Of a stretch of 5,284 nt of DNA, positions 1 through 4,429 are shown piece after piece (positions within the stretch are counted from its first letter, which is position 1; each line of letters starts with the position of its first letter). The position numbers and the translations under genes were made by a program. The stretch comes from an uncultured Eubacteriales bacterium. GTDB taxonomy: Bacteria > Bacillota_I > Bacilli_A > RF39 > UBA660. The notes below the pieces were generated by a model that ran no database searches, was not told the origin of the DNA, and saw only the letters and a list, made by a program, of their open reading frames with translations. The stretch covers positions 1 to 5,284 of the forward strand of contig ONWZ01000140.1 of NCBI GenBank assembly GCA_900321645.1, given 5' to 3'.

Positions 1-1
1 A

Positions 2-118
2 GTGTATCCGGCCTGTGGAGCAACTAATAATGCCATTGAATTAACTATATCTAAATTAGAAGAAGTAACTAACTATCCTCAATGGATAGATGTTTGTAAA
101 TTAAAAGAGGAAACATAA
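2..118 (+). CDS. C-terminal end of an unrecognised protein (5' end outside window)
   Basis: Frame 2 is open from the window edge to a TAA at 116-118 and gives 38 residues ending in WIDVCKLKEET. No start codon or ribosome site is visible inside the window, so this is the tail of a longer gene. The visible part has a CGATNNA stretch near the edge followed by a predicted amphipathic helix; no family is recognised from this little sequence. The next gene begins 1 nt after this stop, and its ribosome site (AAAAGAGG, 103-110) lies inside this reading frame. The two genes are therefore almost certainly cotranscribed and perhaps translationally coupled. Confidence 0.6.
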   Translation: MYPACGATNNAIELTISKLEEVTNYPQWIDVCKLKEET

Positions 119-119
119 A

Positions 120-650
120 ATGAGTATTGATGAAATATTAAAACATATATATACCGCAAGATATCCCAATTTTAAATGCTATGACACACTAAAAGAATTA
201 TTGCAAAAAAATGAACAATTTAAAGCAATCATTATTGAAGGTATAAAACAAAATAAAATATGGGGCTTTGATCAAGAATTATGGGAAAAATTAGATAAAC
301 AAAATTTAAGATCACCTAAAGTAAATAGTTTTATAGATGTCTTTAAAGATGGTTATAATCAAGGATATTGTACGGTTTGTGCTAAACAAGTGAGCTATTC
401 ACTAGATACATGTGAAATATGTGGCGGTATCCTACCAATTTTAAAGGGGACCACTAATTGTCCTGAAGGTAATCATACTTGGATAGAATATCAAAATGCC
501 ATTATTGATACGACATTAATGCTAGTTATTGATAAAGAATATAGTAAACAATTAGGCTATATTGAAGAAAATAGATACAATCCTAATAATGATCGTATCT
601 ATAGTGCTACCAAAGAGTTTACTAATGACATGACAATAAAAAGAAGATAA
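120..650 (+). CDS. Small protein with transglutaminase-like Cys/His/Asp pattern
   Basis: A 176-residue soluble protein with no signal peptide or membrane segment. The ATG at 120 is 9 nt after an AAAAGAGG ribosome site. Residues 1-75 are helical and charged. Residues 78-135 carry three blocks in the order expected of a transglutaminase/papain-like fold: GYCTVCA (Cys84), NHTWIEY (His119) and IIDTT (Asp130). Spacings of 35 and 11 residues are usual for the core. If this reading is right, the protein is a small cysteine hydrolase or acyltransferase. A competing reading is a zinc ribbon, because Cys84/Cys87 and Cys98/Cys101 form CxxC-x10-CxxC; a metal site inserted in the fold would reconcile the two. 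The substrate is unknown. It is probably in an operon with the partial gene upstream, and its stop codon lies inside the terminator hairpin that follows. The coding call is secure; the fold is inferred. Confidence 0.88.
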   Translation: MSIDEILKHIYTARYPNFKCYDTLKELLQKNEQFKAIIIEGIKQNKIWGFDQELWEKLDKQNLRSPKVNSFIDVFKDGYNQGYCTVCAKQVSYSLDTCEICGGILPILKGTTNCPEGNHTWIEYQNAIIDTTLMLVIDKEYSKQLGYIEENRYNPNNDRIYSATKEFTNDMTIKRR

Positions 651-667
651 TCTCTTCTTTTTATTGT
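633..667. terminator. Shared bidirectional terminator between convergent genes
   Basis: A perfect 15-bp inverted repeat (633-647 and 653-667) with a 5-nt loop (648-652). The right arm holds TCTTCTTTTT on the plus strand, and the left arm gives the mirror T-run on the minus strand, so it can end transcripts from both sides. The plus-strand gene's TAA (648-650) lies in the loop, and the minus-strand gene's TAA (661-663) lies in the right arm. The last codons of both genes therefore form the stem. Confidence 0.85.
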
Positions 668-978
668 TTACGTCCACATTTCTTGCAATATAATGAATCA
701 GCATCGATAACCGCACCACAATGTTTACAACACATATCCCAAGATGAAAAACCATCATTTACTGCTCCAGATGTAATTTTTACACCTTCTTTGGCAATAT
801 TAGCACTTTTCGTAGCTAATTCCTTTAAAGTATCCTCGGATTCATCCATCATATATTTTGCAGCTTTTATTTGTCTACTCATCATTTTACCCCTAAATTT
901 AGGACTAATCATTAATAAAAATGTAAGAATAAAGATACATACCGCAATTATAGGAACAACTATAAAAACTTTTTCCAA
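661..978 (-). CDS. Single-pass membrane protein with C-terminal zinc ribbon
   Basis: A 105-residue protein. Residues 4-24 form one hydrophobic membrane helix followed by a basic stretch (PKFRGK, 26-31), so the rest is probably cytoplasmic. Residues 35-75 are a charged amphipathic helix. Residues 84-101 are a zinc ribbon, CKHC-x10-CKKCG, with Cys84, Cys87, Cys98 and Cys101 as ligands. Small helix-plus-zinc-ribbon proteins of this type recur in Bacillota; no biochemical role is known to me. The start is TTG (minus 978-976), chosen because GAGGTGAT (minus 989-982) lies 7 nt upstream and the protein begins MEKVF directly before the helix. Transcription probably starts from the minus-strand half of the mirror promoter at 996-1026, giving a leader of only about 11 nt. 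The overlapping plus-strand open frame is rejected. Confidence 0.85.
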   Translation of the reverse strand: MEKVFIVVPIIAVCIFILTFLLMISPKFRGKMMSRQIKAAKYMMDESEDTLKELATKSANIAKEGVKITSGAVNDGFSSWDMCCKHCGAVIDADSLYCKKCGRKQ

Positions 979-995
979 GTTATCACCTCAAAACA

Positions 996-1026
996 ATTAT
1001 ATCATAAATAAAAAATATGATATAAT
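996..1026. promoter_or_regulatory. Mirror-image divergent promoter pair with extended -10 boxes
   Basis: An 11-bp perfect inverted repeat (996-1006 and 1016-1026) with a 9-nt centre. Each arm contains TGATATAAT, an extended -10 element: on the plus strand at 1018-1026 toward apt, on the minus strand at 1004-996 toward the zinc-ribbon gene. Neither side has a good -35 box, and at 17-nt spacing each side's -35 position falls inside the other's -10. The two promoters should therefore compete for polymerase. Predicted transcription starts are near 1033 (plus) and 989 (minus). Confidence 0.65.
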
Positions 1027-1053
1027 ATTTATGTAAAAAAGAATGGAGGAACA

Positions 1054-1593
1054 ATGAAAATCTTAAAAAATGATTTAAAATGTGAACTTAATCTTAGAAC
1101 AGAAAAAGATTTCCCTACGAAGGGAGTTGAATTTATTGATATTACACCATTAATAATTCAAGAGGACATATTAAAGAAAATTACCAATGCTTTTGCTAAA
1201 GAAATAAAAAGTAAGAATGTTGATTATCTCTTGGCACCAGAAGCCAGAGGTTTCTTATTTGGTGCCTGTGTAGCTACTAAATTAGGTATTGGACTTATCC
1301 CGGTAAGAAAGAAAGGCAAATTACCCCCATCAACGGTTGAAAAATCATTTGATTATGAAAAAGAATATGGTAAAGATACTTTGGAAATTCCAAAATTAGT
1401 TAATGATAACTATAAAGATAAAAAGTTTTATATCCTAGATGATATATATGCTACTGGAAATACCCATAAAGCAATAGAAAAAGCTGTAAAAGATCTAGGC
1501 GGTAACGTCGTGGGTGTGGGAGTAGTTCTAAATATAAAAGAATTAAACAATAATAAAGATTTGTTCTCAATTATTGACATAAATGAATCGTAA
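1054..1593 (+). CDS. apt: Adenine phosphoribosyltransferase
   Basis: Purine salvage in the cytosol: adenine plus PRPP gives AMP and pyrophosphate. The 179-residue product matches the usual Apt length (about 170-180). Motifs in order: DFPTKGVEFIDITPL (19-33), the N-terminal Apt signature; APEARGFLFGA (61-71); the mobile loop PVRKKGKLP (83-91) with EYGKDTLEI (104-112); and the PRPP-binding loop LDDIYATGNT (128-137) with the acidic pair Asp129/Asp130. Position 136 is Asn where most Apt proteins have Gly (ATGGT), a mild departure next to the phosphate loop. ATG at 1054 is preceded by GGAGG (1045-1049) at short spacing (4 nt). An extended -10 lies at 1018-1026. The next gene begins 8 nt after the stop, so it is cotranscribed. 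The leader sequence AATGGAG (1042-1048) is complementary to a conserved motif in the two candidate small RNAs of this window. Confidence 0.9.
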   Translation: MKILKNDLKCELNLRTEKDFPTKGVEFIDITPLIIQEDILKKITNAFAKEIKSKNVDYLLAPEARGFLFGACVATKLGIGLIPVRKKGKLPPSTVEKSFDYEKEYGKDTLEIPKLVNDNYKDKKFYILDDIYATGNTHKAIEKAVKDLGGNVVGVGVVLNIKELNNNKDLFSIIDINES

Positions 1594-1601
1594 GGAGAAA
1601 T

Positions 1602-2198
1602 ATGAACAATAAAAAAACAATAATTATTGCAATTATATTATTAATTATAATGCTAATTCCAATACCAATAAAAATAAAAGATGGCGGTTCAGTTGAATAT
1701 AAAGCTATCCTATATGAATATACCAAGATACATAGACTAAATGAGAATTCATCTACTGGATATGAAGATGGTTGGAATCTAGAAATATTAGGTATTCACA
1801 TAGCGGGAAATACTACTGTATGGATTAGTGCTAGTAAAATATATCCAGATTTATTTGATAGGAATGAAATAATTAAAGTAGGAATAGATAATTATTCACA
1901 ATACAATAATTATTTTGAATATACTGACAATGACACAATAAATAAAATTTATATTATATTTAGAGATTTAATAACTAATGTTTCAAGTAGAAATGATACT
2001 CCAGAAAATCCAGAAGAATTATATAAAGTAATATTCTTTAACAGTGATGATATGTTAATAGAAAGTAATAATGATATTTCCAAGGCAATTGTATATGTAT
2101 ATAAAAAAGATAATAAATACTATGTTGAAGAACCAAAGAACGGTATTTATCAAATAACCGAAGAAGATTTCAACACCATTAAAAACTATGCCAAATAA
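1602..2198 (+). CDS. Membrane-anchored extracytoplasmic protein of unknown function
   Basis: A 198-residue protein. Residues 1-5 are basic, residues 6-23 form a strongly hydrophobic segment without a lipobox, and the remainder is polar and probably outside the membrane. The juxtamembrane block PIPIKIKDGGSVEYKAILY (20-38) followed by an HRLNE motif is reminiscent of a hypothetical-protein family I have seen in Bacillota; I know of no function for it. The C-terminal third is rich in Asp, Asn and Tyr. ATG at 1602 follows AAGGAGA (1592-1598), which overlaps the apt stop, so translation is probably coupled to apt. The functional link to purine salvage may be no more than operon neighbourhood. The stop is followed by the hairpin at 2203-2228. 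Confidence 0.85.
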   Translation: MNNKKTIIIAIILLIIMLIPIPIKIKDGGSVEYKAILYEYTKIHRLNENSSTGYEDGWNLEILGIHIAGNTTVWISASKIYPDLFDRNEIIKVGIDNYSQYNNYFEYTDNDTINKIYIIFRDLITNVSSRNDTPENPEELYKVIFFNSDDMLIESNNDISKAIVYVYKKDNKYYVEEPKNGIYQITEEDFNTIKNYAK

Positions 2199-2283
2199 AA
2201 AACGAACCATCAAATTATTGATGGTTCGATTTCTCTCAATGGAGCGACTTAGATACGATATACGACCTTAAGTTCTTCTTTGT
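2196..2283 (-). ncRNA. Candidate small RNA A (about 88 nt)
   Basis: Predicted from a complete transcription unit on the minus strand in a gene-free gap. A promoter at 2318-2290 predicts a start near 2283, and a perfect hairpin with a T-run ends it near 2196. There is no ATG with a ribosome site inside, so it is probably noncoding. It contains GTATCT (minus 2256-2251), 5 nt, then GCTCCATT (minus 2245-2238), 9 nt before the terminator stem. The same motif with identical internal spacing precedes the minus-strand terminator at 4345-4376. A weak 5-bp stem (2247-2251 with 2269-2273) lies just before the CUCC, which would leave CUCCAUU single-stranded between two stems. It overlaps the end of the 1602-2198 gene antisense by about 3 nt. 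No known RNA family is recognised. Confidence 0.5.
2197..2228. terminator. Hairpin terminator, strongest on the minus strand
   Basis: A perfect 11-bp stem (2203-2213 and 2218-2228) with the 4-nt loop ATTA. On the minus strand it is followed by six T (2202-2197) and then ATTT, a good intrinsic terminator for the small RNA candidate at 2196-2283. On the plus strand the tail is only ATTTCTC, so it ends the apt operon less efficiently. Confidence 0.8.
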
Positions 2284-2289
2284 AATTTG

Positions 2290-2318
2290 ATTATATAACA
2301 TTTAGAATTATTATGCAA
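2290..2318 (-). promoter_or_regulatory. Sigma-A promoter of candidate small RNA A
   Basis: On the minus strand: TTGCAT (2318-2313), a spacer of exactly 17 nt (2312-2296), then TATAAT (2295-2290). The -35 box matches 5 of 6 and the -10 box is perfect. It fires away from the Panacea gene and toward the hairpin at 2228-2203. No protein gene lies in its path on that strand, so a short noncoding transcript is the natural product. Confidence 0.6.
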
Positions 2319-2370
2319 GAATTGATTTTACACTATTTGTTCCGGTTTAGATTATTTTTAAAAAAAAATA

Positions 2371-2399
2371 TTGACTTTGCATATAATATTATGTATCAT
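2371..2399 (+). promoter_or_regulatory. Upstream promoter of the Panacea operon
   Basis: TTGACT (2371-2376), 17-nt spacer, TATCAT (2394-2399). The predicted start is near 2406, giving a leader of about 70 nt before the ATG at 2477. The spacer contains the first copy of the 14-bp direct repeat. A separate TATAAT at 2382-2387 lies too close to this -35 to pair with it. Confidence 0.5.
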
Positions 2400-2437
2400 A
2401 TTAACTTAATCAACAAAAAAAACTTGCATAAAATATT
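2377..2437 (+). repeat. Pair of 14-bp direct repeats upstream of the Panacea gene
   Basis: TTGCATATAATATT (2377-2390) and TTGCATAAAATATT (2424-2437) agree at 13 of 14 positions and are 47 bp apart. The first sits in the spacer of the upstream promoter. The second covers the -35 box of the downstream promoter. Placement at both promoters suggests an operator, for example for autoregulation by a toxin-antitoxin product. AT-richness makes chance agreement possible. Confidence 0.4.
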
Positions 2438-2452
2438 TTTCAATGATAATAT
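2424..2452 (+). promoter_or_regulatory. Proximal promoter of the Panacea operon
   Basis: TTGCAT (2424-2429), 17-nt spacer, TAATAT (2447-2452) with an upstream TG (2444-2445), an extended -10. The predicted start is near 2459, leaving a leader of about 18 nt that still contains the ribosome site at 2463-2469. Confidence 0.5.
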
Positions 2453-2476
2453 TAAGATAGTAGAGGTGGATGTGAA

Positions 2477-3004
2477 ATGAAAAAAAATAATTTCATCTTG
2501 AATGCCAAAGATTTGGCTAGCTATATATGCTATAGATACTTTAAAATTTATGCAAAAGGTAAAAAAGAAATATCTCCCATTAAACTACAAAAATCATTAT
2601 ATTTTCTATTTGCATATTGGGGTGGCTTTGTTAGAAAAAATAACAATAATATAGATTATGTTGAAGAAAAAATTAATCAAAGTGAATATCTTTTTGAAGA
2701 TGAATTTCATGCATGGGTATATGGACCAGTTATACCAAAAATATTTGGAATGTATAAAAATAATGAAATTGATTACAAAGAATTAAATGAAGATGAAGTA
2801 TTTAATGGAACTGATAATTTTGTAAAAGAAACAATTGATAGTTTGCTTGATGAATTATTTGAAATTGCTGATTTTAAACTTGTCAGTATTTCACATGAAG
2901 ATAATTGCTGGAAAGATCATTTTGATATCTTTGACAATGAACACAATGAAGTTATACCAAGAGATGAGATAGTAAATGAATACGCACTTAGGGAAACAGT
3001 TTAA
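2477..3004 (+). CDS. Panacea-domain (DUF4065, SocA/GepA-like) protein, probable antitoxin
   Basis: A 175-residue cytosolic protein. The Panacea fold is shown by the N-terminal helix ILNAKDLASYICY (7-19), SPIKLQKSLYFLFAYWGG (33-50), FHAWVYGPVIPKIF (77-90) and, near the C-terminus, LVSISHEDNCWKD (135-147). Members of this family include Caulobacter SocA, a proteolytic adaptor antitoxin, and the PanA antitoxins, which neutralise many unrelated toxins encoded next door. Here a second gene overlaps its end by 29 nt in another frame, which is the expected arrangement for such a pair. ATG at 2477 follows GAGGTGG (2463-2469) by 7 nt; an earlier ATG at 2470 runs straight into TGA and is excluded. Family assignment is firm; the antitoxin role is inferred from context. 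Confidence 0.88.
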   Translation: MKKNNFILNAKDLASYICYRYFKIYAKGKKEISPIKLQKSLYFLFAYWGGFVRKNNNNIDYVEEKINQSEYLFEDEFHAWVYGPVIPKIFGMYKNNEIDYKELNEDEVFNGTDNFVKETIDSLLDELFEIADFKLVSISHEDNCWKDHFDIFDNEHNEVIPRDEIVNEYALRETV

Positions 3005-3545
3005 ATCTAATAATATAATATCTAATCGAAGCAACAAAAAAAATAATCATATTGCTGATAGAAGCATTTTAGATTTTGGTGATGATAAATTCAATTTTGA
3101 TGATGCACTAAAATCTGTTAATATTCCAATTTGGAGTTTTACAAATTATTTTAAAAACAGAAAAGATGTAATGTTTAAATTTACTAAAAGAGAATATAGT
3201 AAATTATTAAATGGTACTGCAGATTTGGATAATGAATATGAATTTAAAACTTTAGAATTTAATGGATCAATAAATCTACAAAAATATTTGGATATTTATA
3301 GTGAAACCATAGGCTATACAATTACACAGTTACCAATTATATATAGATTTAAAAATATAAACAATGCTAATCTACAATTTTATGTTTCAAGTGAAAACAA
3401 AAAAATTAAAGTGATCTTTATTGATATATACCATTTGGGAATATTGGCTAATGATAGTGAAACAGGAAAAAGTTCATTTGAAAACTATGAGCAAAATAAG
3501 AATAATAATTATTGTTTATCAAACCTAAAACAACAATATGAATAA
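2976..3545 (+). CDS. Uncharacterised protein paired with the Panacea gene, candidate toxin
   Basis: A 189-residue soluble protein with no signal peptide or membrane helix. The N-terminus is basic and rich in Asn, Ser and Lys (KSNNIISNRSNKK, 10-22). The middle has WSFTNYFKNRKDV (53-65) and REYSKLLNGTADL (72-84). The most structured part is 97-155: NGSINLQKYLDIY, then LPIIYRFKNIN (119-129) and FIDIYHLGI (148-156), a beta-strand/DxYH pattern that might hold active-site residues (Asp150, His153). I recognise no catalytic family. ATG at 2976 lies in the end of the Panacea gene behind a weak GAGATGAGAT (2961-2970), so translation is probably coupled. A Panacea neighbour of this layout is expected to be the toxin (PanT). 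The toxin role is inference. Confidence 0.8.
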   Translation: MNTHLGKQFKSNNIISNRSNKKNNHIADRSILDFGDDKFNFDDALKSVNIPIWSFTNYFKNRKDVMFKFTKREYSKLLNGTADLDNEYEFKTLEFNGSINLQKYLDIYSETIGYTITQLPIIYRFKNINNANLQFYVSSENKKIKVIFIDIYHLGILANDSETGKSSFENYEQNKNNNYCLSNLKQQYE

Positions 3546-3570
3546 TTACAAAAATTATTAGATAATTGAT

Positions 3571-3606
3571 AAAAGCAAACAAAATTCTTGACATTTGTTT
3601 GCTTTT
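3571..3606 (+). terminator. 13-bp inverted repeat, probable terminator of the Panacea operon
   Basis: Perfect arms 3571-3583 and 3594-3606 with a 10-nt loop (3584-3593). The right arm ends in TTTT followed by GTTATA. Only 3 of 13 pairs are G-C, so termination may be modest. The arms flank the -35 box of the next promoter, so the dyad could instead, or also, be an operator. Confidence 0.55.
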
Positions 3607-3616
3607 GTTATACAAT
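3588..3616 (+). promoter_or_regulatory. Near-consensus sigma-A promoter for the 3673-4146 gene
   Basis: TTGACA (3588-3593), 17-nt spacer, TACAAT (3611-3616): a perfect -35 and a 5-of-6 -10. The -35 box lies in the loop of the inverted repeat at 3571-3606 and the repeat's right arm is the spacer. Predicted start near 3623, leader about 50 nt. Confidence 0.75.
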
Positions 3617-3672
3617 ATTAGGCCATCAACGAAGAAATAATAGGAAAAATATGAGAGGGGAAATGTAATTTT

Positions 3673-4146
3673 ATGACAAAACTTAAATTAAAAATATTGC
3701 TTGCTAAATACAAGCATGAAATATCAAATGGTAACAATGAGCATTTAAAAGATTTAATTGCTGTAATGGTACTATTAGATTTATCATACATCAATACCGG
3801 TTCAATTGAACATACAAATATGAATAATATAAATCTTAAAGAGCTAATGTTTTGGGGACCAGTAAGTAATGAATATGAAGTACCTACAATTGAAAAAATT
3901 AATCTTTTAAAAAAGAAATACAAAAAAGAACTTAAGAACTATTCAATCCCAGCAAATTACATAACAGAAAATGCGGCAACAACTTGGATTGAGATGATGA
4001 TTAATTTTGGAATGATCAAAGAAGGTCAAATTATTAATCTTGAGCAATTTGTATTAGCAGATTTTATGACTGATAAGAAATTGATTGCAATGTTTGAGAC
4101 TAATGGAATGTCTATATGTAATTATAGTACATCTATAAAAAGATAA
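3673..4146 (+). CDS. Orphan 157-residue protein of unknown function
   Basis: Not recognised. The product is soluble, basic and mostly helical. Residues 1-14 are Lys/Leu-rich, residues 24-40 (LKDLIAVMVLLDLSYIN from 25) form a hydrophobic helix too interrupted for a confident membrane segment, and residues 76-92 are strongly basic (KKKYKKELK). A compact block WIEMMINFGMIKEGQI follows in the C-terminal half, resembling a winged-helix-like tail only in general shape. ATG at 3673 is the only start in frame, because an in-frame TGA stands at 3652-3654. The ribosome site GAGGGG (3655-3660) is 12 nt away, longer than usual, which may lower translation. It has its own strong promoter and terminator, so it is a single-gene unit. 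Lying between a toxin-antitoxin-like pair and an XRE regulator suggests an accessory function. Confidence 0.78.
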   Translation: MTKLKLKILLAKYKHEISNGNNEHLKDLIAVMVLLDLSYINTGSIEHTNMNNINLKELMFWGPVSNEYEVPTIEKINLLKKKYKKELKNYSIPANYITENAATTWIEMMINFGMIKEGQIINLEQFVLADFMTDKKLIAMFETNGMSICNYSTSIKR

Positions 4147-4158
4147 ACATTTATATTT

Positions 4159-4212
4159 AAAAACATAATTATTTGTGACATATTGTCATGCTTAATTATG
4201 TTTTTTTCTTTT
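4159..4212 (+). terminator. Intrinsic terminator after the orphan gene
   Basis: A 13-bp perfect stem (4159-4171 with 4193-4205). Inside its loop is a second 5-bp stem, TGACA (4176-4180) with TGTCA (4184-4188). The stem runs directly into TTTTTTTCTTTT. It ends the 3673-4146 transcript 12 nt after the stop codon. Confidence 0.85.
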
Positions 4213-4217
4213 GGGAT

Positions 4218-4267
4218 TGGGGATACCCCATAATACGCGAAAAGTCCTCGTGGGAGGAACTTTTCAG
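4218..4267. other. Two adjacent GC-richer hairpins of unknown function
   Basis: TGGGG-ATA-CCCCA (4218-4230) is followed 8 nt later by a larger hairpin. Its outer stem is 4239-4245 with 4259-4265 (7 bp), its inner stem CCTC/GAGG is 4246-4249 with 4254-4257 (4 bp), the loop is GTGG, and A4258 is bulged. Neither is followed by a T-run on either strand, so they are not ordinary terminators. Directly after comes CAGTGCTTGCTAATT. An inverted repeat beside such a sequence resembles the layout of a mobilisation origin (IR plus nick site), but no relaxase is in the window. A structured RNA or transposon end is also possible. Confidence 0.45.
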
Positions 4268-4344
4268 TGCTTGCTAATTATTTATAGATAAAATTGTTAA
4301 ATTGTTTTTTTAGATATAAGTAAGTGAGTATCGATATTTTTATC

Positions 4345-4376
4345 AAAAGAAAACTACGATACTTTCGGTATCGTAG
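4345..4376 (-). terminator. Minus-strand intrinsic terminator
   Basis: A perfect 9-bp stem (4354-4362 with 4368-4376), 5-nt loop, followed on the minus strand by TTTTCTTTT (4353-4345). It ends transcription from the XRE gene and from candidate small RNA B. On the plus strand no T-run follows. Confidence 0.8.
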
Positions 4377-4427
4377 ACTGTATCTAAATGGAGCAGATGA
4401 GATACCTCTCCCGCACTCTTGCGTTTT
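4345..4427 (-). ncRNA. Candidate small RNA B (about 83 nt), relative of RNA A
   Basis: The minus-strand stretch from just after the XRE stop codon to the terminator carries the same block as RNA A: GTATCT (4405-4400), 5 nt, GCTCCATT (4394-4387), 10 nt, hairpin, T-run. Both also begin with a CAAA-containing A-rich stretch. A 4-bp hairpin GAGA/TCTC (4410-4407 with 4402-4399) precedes the CUCC. A possible extended -10, TGATATTGT (minus 4442-4434), overlaps the last codons of the XRE gene and stands where RNA A has its TATAAT, but no good -35 is visible. It could be an independent RNA or one processed from the XRE 3' untranslated region. Confidence 0.4.
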
Positions 4428-4429
4428 GA

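Noticed and set aside
552..758. 68-codon minus-strand open frame
   Set aside because: It crosses the shared terminator and overlaps both real genes; no ribosome site or domain.
683..1036. 117-codon plus-strand open frame
   Set aside because: It is antisense to the zinc-ribbon gene, runs through the divergent promoter, has no ribosome site, and gives no recognisable protein features. The minus-strand gene has a membrane helix, CxxC pairs and a good ribosome site.
2238..2245. T-box riboswitch (TGG motif near a terminator)
   Set aside because: The TGGA lies on the strand opposite to the terminator's T-run, and no specifier stem or downstream aminoacyl-tRNA or amino-acid gene is present.
3618..3923. 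101-codon minus-strand open frame
   Set aside because: It is antisense to the start and leader of the 3673-4146 gene, which has a strong promoter in the other direction.
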